Of a stretch of 64,000 nt of DNA, positions 23,890 to 35,957 are shown in pieces. A program made the translations under genes and the position numbers. Origin of the DNA: Cephalotus follicularis (Eukaryota; Streptophyta; Magnoliopsida; Oxalidales; Cephalotaceae). Each line of letters starts with the position of its first letter. Position 1 is the stretch's first letter. The notes below the pieces were generated by a model, which was not told the DNA's origin, searched no databases, and saw only the letters and a list, made by a program, of their open reading frames with translations. The stretch lies in assembly GCA_001972305.1 (NCBI GenBank), contig BDDD01000713.1, positions 310,001 through 374,000 on the forward strand, in the 5' to 3' direction.

Positions 23890-23908
23890 GCTCTGATACC
23901 ACCTAAAT
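23890..23908 (-). other. Primer binding site of element C, tRNA-iMet type
   Basis: The minus strand reads GGTGGTATCAGAGC a few bases inside the 5' LTR, giving direction and LTR edge. Confidence 0.85.
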
Positions 23909-26456
23909 TGTCACTCCCCGAACAATGAGGAGGACCCCATGGCCCGACGCGTGGGATGCCGACCTTACAATCATCCATAACATCATCCAAAAAACTTTGT
24001 AATTTAAAACTTTCATAAACAATCATGCATGCAGAAATACCATCAAATATCTCACGTGGATAAACCCCAATATATACATCAATGTCTTATATCAGATGCA
24101 CTACCACAAGCTGGCAGGTCAATATAGTTAATTTACAACATTCTTATACCTCAAGTCTCTCATACAAGGTAGGTATAATCAGCAGGAATTGCTACTGGAA
24201 GTCTCATCCTGGAAGACAAATATGTCTGGTTACTTAGATTCATCATATGCACCTGCCCCTATTTGTTATGCCCGTTTAGTGAATGGTTCAGCAGACCATA
24301 GCAGATAATCATCTAGGGTACATACAACCACAAGGTGTAAGTGTGAATACTCCTCTGCCTCGCCTGCTAGAACAGCACCTTCAATACTAATCACAAGGTA
24401 TGACCAGGCATGACTTTTATCCTCCTACGCACTCTTGGTGTCATGGGCATAGGAGTCAACAAGCATAAGAACTCCTCGGCCTCGTCGGCTTGAGGTAGTA
24501 GAGAAGCATCCCTCGGCCTCATCCACTCGAGGTAGCAGACCACAGTTGTTCCATAACCATAACTAGACAGTCCCATAACAATAAAGCATGAGGAGGTAAT
24601 ACCTCTATCTGCCTACACACTCTCAGTGTCATAGGTAGAGGAGCCGAGATAGCACTAGGCTAGTCAACCTCTTCTTAATGCTAGTCTGGTTAGGACAACA
24701 GCATACTAGGTAGACAAGGGTTATTCGGAGTCATACAGGGACCTCCTGGTCCATTCACAATCAGTGTCCCTTGTAGGTCCATCCCTAAAGTGAGTCCCAC
24801 GAAGTCTACCTCTACAAACTAGTCTCTTTAAGATAGTGTCCCATAAGGTCATTTCTCCGAGAATATTCACGGGGACCTCCTAGGTCAATTCACAATCAGT
24901 GTCCCTCGGGTCTATCCTTAAAGTGGGTCCTGCAAAGGTTCTCCTCAAAGTCCTCTCACAATCGATGTCCCTCATAGATCCATCCATAAAGTGAATCCCA
25001 ATAAAGTTTACCTCCGTCATACAAGTCTGTTACAACGGGGTCCTCATAGTCCTCTCATAATTGGTGTCCCGGTCCATCCCTAAAATGGGTCCTGCAAGGG
25101 TTCTCCTCATAGTCCTCTCTCAATCGGTGTCCCCCATAGGTCCATCCATAAAGTGAGTTCTGTAAGCTATCCTCCATCAGACTTTGTGACTACCTCCATA
25201 ATCCCATGATATGGCAGAGATCGGGAGTGGATTATCTCGTCAGAGCTCAACAATGTCGAGCTCAAACTATGACCTTAGAGGTCTGCCTCCAAGTACGAGG
25301 TCCACCTTTGAGTACGAGGTCTGCCTTAGAGTATCGAGGTCTGCCTTAGAGTAACGGGGTCTGACTTTAAGTACGAGTTATGTCTTCTAGTACTGAGGTC
25401 TTGCTTTCAAGTATGAGGTCAGCCTTCTAGTACTGAGGTCTTGCCTTCAAGTACGAGGTCTACCTTCTAGTACAAAGTCTTCCTCTAATACGAGGTATGC
25501 CTTCAAGTACTGAGGTATGCCTCTAATACAAGGTCTACCCTCAAGTACTAAGGTCAGCCTTCAAGTATTGAGGTCGGCAGTCGACGATTGCTCTAGGCGT
25601 CGGCTGCTATCTCTTAAGCAAAGTGCCAACGCTTTGCGAACTTAGCAGAACGTCAAATACGGCTGTTAATTAGCTCATCAAGAACCGGAATCCAATTCAA
25701 TCAATCTAATACTCGATCCAAGGGAGCTATAAGTCTTAGTGGCCAGTTACAACTTAGAAATTACACCAAACACTAAGATCCAAAGGAAGCTATAAGCTTC
25801 AATGGTCGATCATAACTCGGAAACCACTTTAACGCTAAGCTCCATACTCGTGGATCCAAAATCAGCGGAGAGAAGAGATTAGTCTTATAAGTTCAAAATC
25901 TCCATTCTCTCTCTGATATTTATTTTAGTCATCTATTAAGCGAACCAGGGCTCCTAAATCATTCATCTAGCCCTGATCTATAAGTTCATAGCAATATAAT
26001 TCATTCAAGGTAGTTATATATGCAAGAGTTCAAAACTTATATGTAGAACCTACCTCAATAATGGTTGGGTTTGTAGATGTGGAAGAACTGGCACTTGAAT
26101 CCTAGATCTAATCCCTCCTTCAGGTTCTATGCTTTGCCACGAGTCCAACAACTCCTTCCTTACTCCAATCAGAGCTTTCTCTCCCTAATTCCCTCTCTCG
26201 CTATCTCTTTAGAACAGGAGGTGATAGAATGAGAGTGAACAGGGGATGAGAGTGGAAGCGTCCTTTAGAAGCTAAACTATCAATATATCTAGAGACTTCT
26301 TTTGGGTGAAATCTCAAAACTACCATTTTTGGTTCTATTGAACCCACACTATCCAAAGACAGCCATAGAAAGGAGAATATGACAGTAGCATATACCTACC
26401 ATGTCATAATACAATATCATATATTGCAACATTACACATAAAACTCGGGGCTTACA
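23909..26456 (-). repeat. 5' LTR of element C (right)
   Basis: Plus-strand ends TGTCACTCCCCG and GGGGCTTACA. Collinear with 9464-11994 but with many substitutions and length changes in the repeat blocks (24760-25160 and 25270-25590). Two weak GTCGAC-type units lie at 25581-25612 (GCAGTCGACGATTG and GGCGTCGGCTG). Confidence 0.85.
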
Positions 26457-27135
26457 CAGTTGAAGAAGCATCCGTGATCAACAAAGGAGCATATAAGTCA
26501 TCCAAATCTGCACAAGCTAAATCAGATGAAAATAACTTTGTAAAAGGGGCAAAATGAATTAAAGAGACGCAACCTGAAGCAGACGACCAGTTACATCAAA
26601 GCAGATAATCAGCCTTATGCTGCAATGCATATTCTAAACAAAATGATAGTCCAATCTTAAGGTACACACAAAGAACAGTGAAGGGCAAGATCAAGTACTT
26701 CAAATGGAAGACTCAAGATCAAGTCTAAATCTCCAGAGTTGAAGTTCAAAACCAAGTGGTGAATCATAGGCACCTAGAGTTGAAGTTCAATATCAAGAAT
26801 AATGGGTGAATCAAAGGTAAGTTGAAGAAAAAGAAGAATGTAAATGAAACTTTCTCAAAATCCCTTATGTTCCAACGACACATATAATGGAAAATAAGAT
26901 GTATCTCAAGAATACTCTCTAACCCTCTCATCTCTCAAGTGGCTTCATTGGAATATCACATCAGAAAAATGAAGATCACTAACGAAGACAACTTGTCATG
27001 TTGAGAGCTTAATGAAGATCAACTAACCATGTGTAACTGAAGATGAAATCATTGAAGTCTATTTAACTGAATATAAATTTATCAACATCAAGCTCTATTG
27101 TCTAAGAGATTACGTAATAGAAAATACAAACCAGA
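26457..27135 (+). repeat. Sirevirus 3' LTR, second piece
   Basis: A-rich sequence (GTTGAAGAAGCATCCGTGATC and onward) continuing the LTR that starts at 9352, resuming after element C. It ends against a solo LTR at 27136. No gene seen. Confidence 0.55.
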
Positions 27136-27414
27136 TGTAACGACCCAAACTATTGTTTTGCATTTTTGTTATATTATGCATTATTGTATTTTACTTATTG
27201 ACCGATTGAGGTATTTATATATACCCGATATATGATTATTGAAGGAATATAATTGTAATACCCTACTTACCTGTATGTATTTTCTTATGGGTTTTATTTG
27301 TTTCGTTTATGTTTGGGGTATGTTTTATGTTTCGTTTATGCTTTGGGCTGACTGATACCAGCCTTTGTTTGGGTTTGTTAGTATGGGCTTTTGTTGAATA
27401 AATTTTGTTGCATT

Positions 27415-27432
27415 ATTAATACTATAAAACCC
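27415..27432 (+). promoter_or_regulatory. Candidate TATA box of LTR H
   Basis: TACTATAAAACCCC about 285 bases into the LTR, a position and sequence reasonable for the promoter that would start the retrotransposon transcript. No other support. Confidence 0.35.
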
Positions 27433-28415
27433 CATTTATTAATACAAAATTATTACTCTATATTCATAAAGTGATTTAATTAAACTGATTTTATTTAATG
27501 AATTATGCAGATTTGGTTTTAAAAATAATAACAAAATCATTATCTTTTATTTACTTTCCTTTTCCCTCTCAAATTCTCTCTCTCTCCCGTATCCCACTCC
27601 TGCCTATCTCCTTCTCCCTCACAAACTCTATCTTTTCCTTCCTATCTCCCCAAAAATCAGATGGATTTCCTTATCCAGCAGATAGGATTTTCCTTCTCTT
27701 CCTATCCTTCCCGTTTTGGTCTCCTTGAGATAAATATGCATGTCAAAGTCTTCGTTTCTGCCACATCTATTGCTACCGAACCTGCCATTGGAAGAGTCAC
27801 TGAGTTCTTTGTGTTTTTGCTTTATTAAACAGGTTAGTTCTTCATGATTTCTACATAAGAATCGTTATTGGCAGTGTAGGTATTGTTGGCAGGCTTTGAG
27901 TTCATTGTTCTCTTTCCTTTTCTTTTGTTTTCAGCAGCCACTGTGTCATCCGCATTTGGTGTTACTACAACTGTTTTTGGACGTCAATCAGGTTGGTTTC
28001 CATGTTGTTATGTCATGGTGATTGGCCTTATATTGCTGTTTATTGAGATTGAAGGTTATAGGTTGTTAGAGAAGAAATTGTCCTATAATCTGCCTTCTTG
28101 TTTTCTGTTAAATAAGTTCTATGTTCATAGCAGTTTGTAGACGTCTAGAGAGTGTCATATAATCTGTTGTTGATGCATATGATCATTATAAGTGGACAGA
28201 ATTGGTTTATGAATTGGTATGCCAAGGTTTAAAGTCTCTACCACATTGGAATAATTTTCTGTCAATGGGATTCTGTCAAATTCAGTGATATAATGTGGTT
28301 TTACATGTCATATAAAGTTGTTCTCAATATTGGTAACCATCTGGTGTTGAATAAGTTGAGTTTGGGCAGCAAGATTGCATCAAATCTGCTATATTTCTGG
28401 TTTCTGTCGGCCAAG

Positions 28416-28631
28416 ACAGTCGGCTGCCCTATGAATGCAGTCGACTGGTTGCCTTGTTTAGTCGGCTGGATATCCTGTTTCAGTCGACTATCTGCAAATC
28501 CAGGTTGTGTAGTCGACTGGTTCTTTATTTCAGTCGACTGTCTGCAAATCCAGGTTGTGTAGTCGACCGACCCTGTTGTGTAGTCGACTGCCACCTCTTG
28601 TTAGTCGACTAGAACCTTCAAACAGTCGGCT
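28416..28631. repeat. GTCGAC-type motif cluster, LTR H
   Basis: About nine or ten units in 215 bp, mainly CAGTCGACTG, TAGTCGACTG and CAGTCGGCTG, with a partly duplicated stretch (TGTCTGCAAATCCAGGTTGT occurs twice, near 28488 and 28539). Lies about 1280-1495 bases from the LTR start. Confidence 0.9.
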
Positions 28632-30130
28632 GGAATGTCCTGTAATTTGCTGTTTTCATCCGTTTATTCTTCCGATGATTCGGGTTTATTCCTAAACATC
28701 ATTATGACTCTGTTTTATGCTCAAAATAAAATTTAGACTCTTATATGAATGTTTCCGTATTGTATAGATTTGTGTGCTACGTGGGACTTTTAAGTTATTC
28801 GTAAGCTTATTGTGAGCGCGCAAGGTACGGGTTTCTCGTTCCTTGACACACTCTTGATGTTTTAATCCTGTTTTGAGATTAAATACATATTCTGGTTTTG
28901 TTATCAGTTGGTTTTATGAATATGTGGTTTAAGAATTCCATATATTTGGATTTTGAAAATAAAGTCGTTTAATATTTTATGAGGTAAATATTCTGACTTT
29001 ATGAAATCAGTATAAGGTGTTACAAAATGTTATGTAATCACCTCTTTATTGTGAAATTTAAGGAGTTGATTTTTCCGATTATGAAAGCATGTGTTTACAT
29101 CGTTTGAGAACGATTTATGACTATGTTTGAGAAACTTTTCTATGTGCTTTAAATGATTTGATGAGATCATATTTTTTTTAAATGGTGATATACTGAGCAC
29201 TTATAACCACCTATGGGGGTACCATAGGCATGCTGTGGGCCTAGCATGGGGGCATGACACTTTCCGTAACGGTGTGATTAGTTTACGGCGTCTCTCTGTG
29301 ATATCCGTAGATCGGATTTGTGATAGGGGCGTATGGATCGATCCTAGTTATATGTGTATGAGATATGTTTATGGGAATTGTTTGTGTAGTGCCGTATGTT
29401 GCAATTCCATTTGGCAATGTGGGTATCGCGAGCCCCTTGCTACTATATGATATGTTTTGTGCTCAGTTATGGATCCTATGTTTTTGAAAAGGTACACTTT
29501 ATGGTTGTCGAAGTTATGAACTGGTTTATATGTTTTGTCATGGGCATTTAAAAAGTATGTTTAAATTATTGTATTGCATAAGATTATGCTTTAAAGTGCT
29601 TTTGAAATCTTCTTGCTTTAAAATATCGTTTACTGCTTTATATTCTATATCCGTACTGAGGTTTGGTCAGCCGCGTTTTTGTTTCCATGCGGCAGGTTAT
29701 CAGGAGCAAAGGGGCAATGTGTAATGAGAGTAACTCCCATATGTCTGAGGATCGTCTAGTAGTTGATCCCTTCATGTTATGTGGTCGTAGTGGAACCAGT
29801 TAAATTGAACAATATGTTAATTTCCTTTTATGACTTTTGGATTATGCATAAGTTTCAGTTATGATCAGTTTTTATATGTTATGGATATGCTTTAAACCAT
29901 CACGTTTTTAAATAAGATGAACGTTTTTATTATGATATGTTATGTTTAGTTTCCGTATTATGCACTGTGGCGACTCCCACATCTCGGGGGTGTTACAATA
30001 ATATTTTATATACTAATCCTTATTATATTGTTTGAGCATGCATACTCAGATTATTCTTCAGGTACATTCAGTTGTGGCCACACAATTCCTTACAAAAGTC
30101 TCCCTCCCTCTTATATCTCGCCCACTCTCT

Positions 30131-30137
<7 letters not shown>

Positions 30138-30184
<47 letters not shown>
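30138..30184. repeat. CT microsatellite
   Basis: About 23 CT dinucleotides. The serine-leucine open frame over it is an artefact. Confidence 0.95.
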
Positions 30185-30187
<3 letters not shown>

Positions 30188-30675
30188 CAAAATAACACCA
30201 CACACTTTCACTTCCCTCTCTTTATGCTGCCATTGACTAGTGGCTTTAGGAAGTAGATTGAGCTTTGAATTTGCATCAAGAATAATCACATTAAATCTTG
30301 GAGCATTAGAGGTTTTGGACTTGAGTTCAATCTCTGGTTTCTGCTGAATTTGACTCCACAAACTTCAAATTTGTTTAGGTAGGGTTTCTCTACCTAAAAT
30401 ACAATTGATTATGCCCATATATAATGTATTTGATAGATAGAAATGATAGAAATTGACTGATTGGATTGATTGATTGAAATCTGTGGAAAATAAATTTTAT
30501 CCCCTAATAGATTGAGGACCTTTGGGCCATCCAAATGATTTTTAATCATGATATGTTGTTGTTAGACATGTCTAGATGATACCCTAAAAGTTTTGTTTCA
30601 AACAGATTTGAGGAAGGCTTCCAAAATTGAAAATTTGCACAAGTGTGTTCTATTGTTTTTAAGTAGAAAACATTG

Positions 30676-30860
30676 AATTAGATGACTAAGTTCGTAACTT
30701 AGTCGACCAACTTTGATAGTTAGTCAAATAAGTTCATATTCTGGGAAAGGATTCCCATATTGAACTACTTAGTTGACTAAGTTGTAAACCTAGTCGACTA
30801 AGTCTGCATGGAGCGGAATTAGTCGACCAACTATGAAAGATAGTCGACTAATTGACTCAG
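30676..30860. repeat. GTCGAC-type motif cluster, TAGTCGACTA spelling
   Basis: Six or seven units, including TAGTCGACCAAC (twice), TAGTTGACTAAG, TAGTCGACTAAG and TAGTCGACTAATTGAC. The flanks have shifted to T/A, giving a third palindromic spelling, distinct from the CAGTCGACTG and GCGTCGACGC forms elsewhere. Confidence 0.85.
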
Positions 30861-31080
30861 AAAGTATTGTTTCACTTATAATTTCAAACGATTTTCAATG
30901 GAAGCCTCCTAAGGTCCAAAAGACTTTATACTAAACATATTTTGACATATTTTTATATGTCTATCAACTGACGGTATTAGGTAACCTAGTTTCACTAAGC
31001 ATTCTTGCTTGAGCTGAGATGTGATCACTTAATGCTTGTCTTTATAAAACTAAAGTTTCTAGGTTGTTGAGCGATGATAC

Positions 31081-32660
31081 TGTTAGAGAGAGTGTGACCC
31101 GTCAAGCCACAAGGTGGCTAGATGTACTTATACTCTACTCATATTATATATACAGTCATATTCTTTATATGTTACTTTGTGCAAATTTCATTTTATTAAT
31201 GGCATACTTTAAATGTTTTATCACATAATTAAAGTATATTATTGCTTACATTTCTGGTTCCCTGTCACATCAAAGGGTTGGATATTGAGCCGGGGGCTAT
31301 GAGAGCGACTTCTTTATTCCCTGTGACTAAACTATTCCAAGTCAAAGGTTCACTTATTTTGGGCATTAGTAAACGGGTTAGACTTGCCATATTATGCTTG
31401 CTCTCCCGAATAGGAGAGTGGAGTATCTCATTGCCACTTGGGTAGGACCCTAAAGCTAATGCGGGATGGGTGTTGGGAGCATGTACACTGAACTTGACCC
31501 TTCATGGGAATTCTATTTGGATGGTCACATATCCCGTGTCAGTAGAGATTTCCATCTGAGACAGTAGTGTATAGGCTCTACGAGTCTAGCAAGTTCTTGA
31601 TGGACTTGTCTGATCGTTAGACCTGAGCGGCTACTCTACATTGCATAGACACTGTCTGACTTTGATTTCGGCCCTACCTAGTTCTTTCGCAGGGATGGAA
31701 AACAGGAAGCTTTTGGGTCTTGCAGGATTTATGTTAATGTAAGTGAGTTCGCAACAAGGAATCGTCACATCTGATGTGAGGGTGATTGGCTCTATAGTTT
31801 CCATATACAATATGGACTTTGAAATACCTGGCCAGGTTACGACGAGCTGGATCTTAGGGTTTCGAAAAGGCTTATCGATAGTCATGATGGTAGTTACAGA
31901 TTTATAGATACCAGAAAATCTAGTGTTGACACATATCCTTACCCTAGGCCTTGATCAGAGCTGAGGATGACGAGGGATTATAGTACACGGTAACTGTTGT
32001 CAGGATAGAGTATCAGATGTATCAGAAACGGAATTAAATTGTGGGAAATTAATCGGGGATTAATTTACACAAATGGAATATGATGGTCATAGCTCCATGG
32101 TCTTAAAATAGTTGGGACTATTTATGGTATGTTTACCTAAATACGGGGCGATTTAGTAACTTACCATCATTACCGATTTTATTCCGGACTTTCGGGTCCT
32201 ACCTCACGATAATATGTAGTGGATATATATATATATATATCGTTGTATAATATAATGAAATGTGATGGCACGTGTTATATTATGGTGTATTAGTATGTTA
32301 CGTGACTAATTAGTTGACATAACACACTAGAATGATTATGGTATTAAAAAATAATTGGATTATTATCTCTTTATCTCTATCTCTCTCTCCTCATTGGCTG
32401 CATGGAAGACACATACGTCTTCTCTGGAGGACATTGACGCGTCTTCTTTGCATGGAAGGCTACATGTCTTCCCTTATCTACATCCGTATGTCATGGCGAC
32501 AAGGATGGAAGGCAACTGAATTCAAGGAATTCATAATCCAAATAACACGTTTTGTGTTTATGGCATTATCATGATCCTGTTTTTGTGGAGATAATCACTG
32601 GGTGATTAAAACCATAGTAAAAGAAGAACAGGGGAGAATGAAAGTGTGGTTGGGCGTTTT

Positions 32661-32736
<76 letters not shown>

Positions 32737-33219
32737 GAGCCTGGTTTTGTTCTTAGAGAACAACAGTGAGAAGAGAGAAACTAATACCACTATCCTAAAC
32801 ACCATTCCCTGATTTCTATAAGTGGTGTGTTGCTATTCTCAAAACTCTATACTTCCTATATTGATCCTTGAATAGGATTAGACATATAGGATTTGGATTG
32901 GCTTTCATGTTGGTTCTTGTGTTAAAGCTTGAAGTTTCAGATCAGATTCTTGAAGGAGTTTGGTGGCTTGGTATAATCTCTAACCTTCTTTATATGCAAA
33001 TCATTGTTTTGCTGGGCATAGCAATGACTTGTATTGCATATTTTATTATTGTTTTGTTTGATTGGGCAGTTGATTAGCAATCCTAAGACGGTTGTGATCA
33101 TTTACAGAGTTAGATTATAGGATGTTCATAGTTTTAGAGCCTAATTTGATTTAAATTAAAGTTGAACACCCTATACACTTAATACCTAAAATGGCCATAA
33201 ACCAAGTATTTTTCTTTCA
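31081..33219 (+). repeat. 5' LTR of element D (2139 bp)
   Basis: Begins TGTTAGAGAGAG and ends TTTTTCTTTCA, two bases before the primer site. Contains TA repeats (32226-32240) and a GA microsatellite (32662-32740). The 3' half is repeated at 53421-54740; related LTRs occur at 7779, 55985-59818. Confidence 0.9.
32662..32740. repeat. GA microsatellite in LTR D
   Basis: Nearly 80 bp of GA repeats with a few interruptions. Only a short version (about 16 bp, at 54239-54256) is present in the other LTR, so it expanded or shrank after insertion. Confidence 0.95.
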
Positions 33220-33234
33220 ATTGGTATCAGAGCC
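33220..33234 (+). other. Primer binding site of element D
   Basis: ATTGGTATCAGAGCC directly after the LTR end, the standard initiator-Met primer site of plant copia elements. Confidence 0.95.
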
Positions 33235-34868
33235 TACTAATCAACCCCAGTTAGACTTTGTTTTTTTATTTTTGGTGGTTGTTTTGAGTTATTTTGGTGG
33301 TTCTTTTGATATAGTGTCGTTCTGTTGCTGTTTACAGGTCGACTGTTTCAAGTAAAGCGTCAACGGTTAGACAAAGCGTTGGCGTCAAGCGCTGATTGTA
33401 ACATTAAGCGCTGACAGTTTGGAATAAGCGTCGACGCTTTTATGGTTTAAACTTTGATGATTAGTTTAAAGCGTGGAAGGTTATGCAAAGCGTCGACGAA
33501 CCACCGATGCTTATGATAAACCATCGACGCTTACAACTGGACAAATACAAGTTTGGAATGTAAGGTGTAATTTCCTTGGAATGCTAGATTTTAATTAATC
33601 TAGTTGGAGTTATACCATAATATGCCACGATTGATTCGATTAGCCATCGAAAATTAAAATTGTTTTATGTTTATTCAAAATTTATATTAGATATAATTTT
33701 TTGGATGTCTTATGCATGATGATAGGCTATGAGACTTGACCTAGTTTTTAGTTTCTTTTGTGAATGTTTAATCTGCTTTATTAATTTTATTTAGTTTGTA
33801 ATAAGGTAGCCTGCGTGTACCATAATTCCTTGTCTTTTATTCCTCTCTAGGATAGAATTCTCTTCTCCCTATATTTGTATTCTCTTCTTTAAATTTAAAT
33901 GTATTTTTATTAAAAGTTTGTAAGAAAATGAGGAGAATCAAATGAAGGTTGGAGAGGAAGATCAAGGAAGTTGCAAGACCAAATAAAGGCCATGAATGCA
34001 TGGTACATTATGTAATAAAGTAAAATTAAATAGTTCACCTAGGAGACCAAGTGATCACATTGGCTCGTGTGAATCACTATAGAATTGTCCCTAGCCTAAC
34101 CATTTTATTTTATGTTGGACATAGGGTGCATAAGATGGATGGTCCAAACACGACTATGCATGTACGCCGTAATTAATTGAATTTGGCTAATCAAACCAAT
34201 GAATTAATTAATGGATTGACTAGTTAAATTATGAGACCTAAATCCCTCCAAGTTTTAAATAATAAGTCATAACGCCAAGTACACAAGGATATGACCCGAC
34301 GTGGCCTTCCATAGTTCTCGTTGAGTGGCATGGGCAGATTATGGGTGGTCATGCTAAAGTTGAGGTCTGCAATTTGTCAGATGCCACGTCAACGTCAGTG
34401 TTGGGCACTGCAAGGAAATAACAAATATTTGGCACTTGGACACGTAAACGTGTGGGGGTCAAAACGTGCCTATTTCTTTGAGGATTGTGGGAATTGACTT
34501 ATGCTGGCTCTAATGGTTTGTCAAGCTAAAGCTGAGATCGTATTGAGCTAGTAGGCCGAATCTATGATTGGATCTTACACAAGCGTTGGTGGGATTGGAT
34601 CCTGGGCAGTGTAAATTGGCGAGCGAGCCTACCCATCTTGGGTATTATGGTTTGTCATGCGAAAGCTGAGGCTGTAATAGGGTAAGTTGGATTCCAATCC
34701 CCACTAGGAGTTGGATCTCCCGAATTCCACATGGAAGTGTAGGATATGATTAGAATAGTGGGATGAACCATAAGCACTAAAGACCAAGTGTTATGGTAGT
34801 AACATGATAAATGGAATATTTGCTAATACCTTATATTGTTTCCTTCAGGTTGTGTATACTTTGCTAAA
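33235..34868 (+). other. Long leader of element D with motif clusters and internal repeats
   Basis: Non-coding, 1.6 kb. 33338-33535 has about eight GCGTCGACGC-type units (AAGCGTCGACGCTT is fully palindromic). Near the gag start, an imperfect unit recurs at 34343, 34514 and 34649, each with GTCATGC/AAGCT..AAAGCTGAGG-like sequence followed by a purine-rich stretch. Such leader repeats could belong to a packaging signal, which is inference. No gene seen. Confidence 0.6.
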
Positions 34869-35186
34869 ATGTTTGTCAGCGCCGCTATTGCTAGAGTTCT
34901 TGAGACAAATAAACTGGATGGGCCAAATTTCCTTGATTGGCAACGCATTCTTCGCTTAGTTCTGACATCAATGAAATTTTCTCATGAGATGATGGAAAAA
35001 CCCCAGACACTAGGTGACGATCCATCTTTAGAAACTCAAGCCGCTGTTGCAGAGTGGCTTGATGATGACAAGTAGGCTAGGTGCCTCGCTATAGCTGGTG
35101 TGGTGCCTGAGCTACAGCGACAGGATGAGCACATGGAGAGCCTTGGTGCGATGCTTCTCCATCTCAAGGACTTGTATGGCGCACTG
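34869..35186 (+). pseudogene. gag relic of element D, N-terminal part
   Basis: Begins MFVSAAIARVLETNKLDGPN and continues with the copia-type (UBN2) gag core FLDWQRILRLVL. It matches the widespread plant gag preceding TNT1-94-like polyproteins. The coding trace is split at 35186 by the inserted H-family LTR and resumes at 39536. Broken. Confidence 0.85.
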
Positions 35187-35957
35187 TGTAACACCCCCGA
35201 AAAGCGGGAATCGTTACGGTTTCCTAATCCAAACATAACTTAGCATGTATCCATATTTAACGATATATAAAAGTCCACCATTATTCGTTTTATCAAAATT
35301 TTAGCTTATCTTTTATTCAAATGCGTGATGGTCTAAACATAACATTCATAATCTAAAACATAGTATAAAAGTTTATTCATAATCTGAAAACTTAAACATA
35401 AACCAAAAACTTAAACATAATCCAAAGTCATAAACTGAAAGGCATAACATTGTTCAAAATGGGTCCTAACACGACCATAAAATAACTAAACATAACCGGA
35501 CCAATCTCCTAGATGATCCTTAAACATAGGTGACATCTCGCTCATCACACATTGCCCGGATGTTGTCCCCGAATACCTGTCGTATGGAAACAAAAATGCG
35601 GCTGAGCAAACCTCAGTACGGATATAGAATCATAAAACATAAAACGATAGTTTAAGGGATAGAAAATACCTGAACCTTTAAATATCATATACCTCATACA
35701 TAAAATAATTTAACATTATTTCCAAAAGTGGAGATAAGTAGTCATACAATCAATTCAAAACGAATATCCAATTTTCAAAGCGTTTTCAAATTTCAAAACA
35801 TAATCCAAGTTCAAAACGAATCTAAATTTCAAAACAGTATCCGAAACAATATCCGATTTCTTTAACATTACCCGAGTTAAAGATTTCAAACAACAATAGA
35901 GATTTATCTGATTCCATAATCTTATCCCAGAGATGCAAAGTGCATACACATATGCAT

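Larger units (their letters stand above)
9464..26456 (-). mobile_element. Element C: gag-only Ty3-type retrotransposon, interrupted by A
   Basis: Two LTRs of about 2.5 kb (9464-11994 and 23909-26456) flank an internal part of only about 1.85 kb once element A (13111-23178) is set aside. The internal part has a primer binding site, gag remains and a polypurine tract, but no pol trace at all. This layout matches non-autonomous terminal-repeat retrotransposons with a GAG domain (TR-GAG). Aged target duplications flank it. LTRs differ at roughly a tenth of sites by eye, so it is several million years old on usual plant rates. It is broken in several places. Confidence 0.8.
27136..29997 (+). repeat. 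Solo LTR, Tekay-like family H (2862 bp)
   Basis: Begins TGTAACGACCC and ends GGGGGTGTTACA, typical chromovirus LTR ends, with no internal region beside it. The inverted LTR at 35187-39535 is the same family: both share the block ATATCCGTACTGAGGTTTG (here 29648-29666). A cluster of GTCGAC motifs lies at 28416-28631. The flanking five bases (CCAGA and ATAAT) do not match, so it may have formed by recombination between different copies. Small frames at 27498-28562 and 29235-29724 have no support as genes. Confidence 0.8.
29998..31080 (+). other. Gene-free stretch, possibly rest of the Sirevirus LTR
   Basis: No gene. It holds a CT microsatellite (30138-30184), a line of TAGTCGACTA-type motifs (30676-30860), and AT-rich sequence. 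It may continue the LTR pieces at 9352 and 26457, because it follows the solo LTR directly, but I find no diagnostic end. Element D begins at 31081 after GATAC. Confidence 0.4.

Noticed and set aside
27498-28562. Open frames with hydrophobic stretches that could suggest small membrane proteins
   Set aside because: They lie wholly inside the solo LTR at 27136-29997, are unconnected, and one overlaps the motif cluster; no family resemblance.
30032-30361. Serine/leucine- and arginine/glutamate-rich frames
   Set aside because: Translation of a CT microsatellite on both strands.
29998-31080. Assigning this stretch firmly to the Sirevirus LTR
   Set aside because: Position fits but there is no diagnostic end and no partner LTR in the window to confirm it; kept as uncertain.
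33220-33234. Possible tRNA gene fragment
   Set aside because: It is only the short complement of the initiator tRNA end, placed at an LTR edge: a primer binding site.
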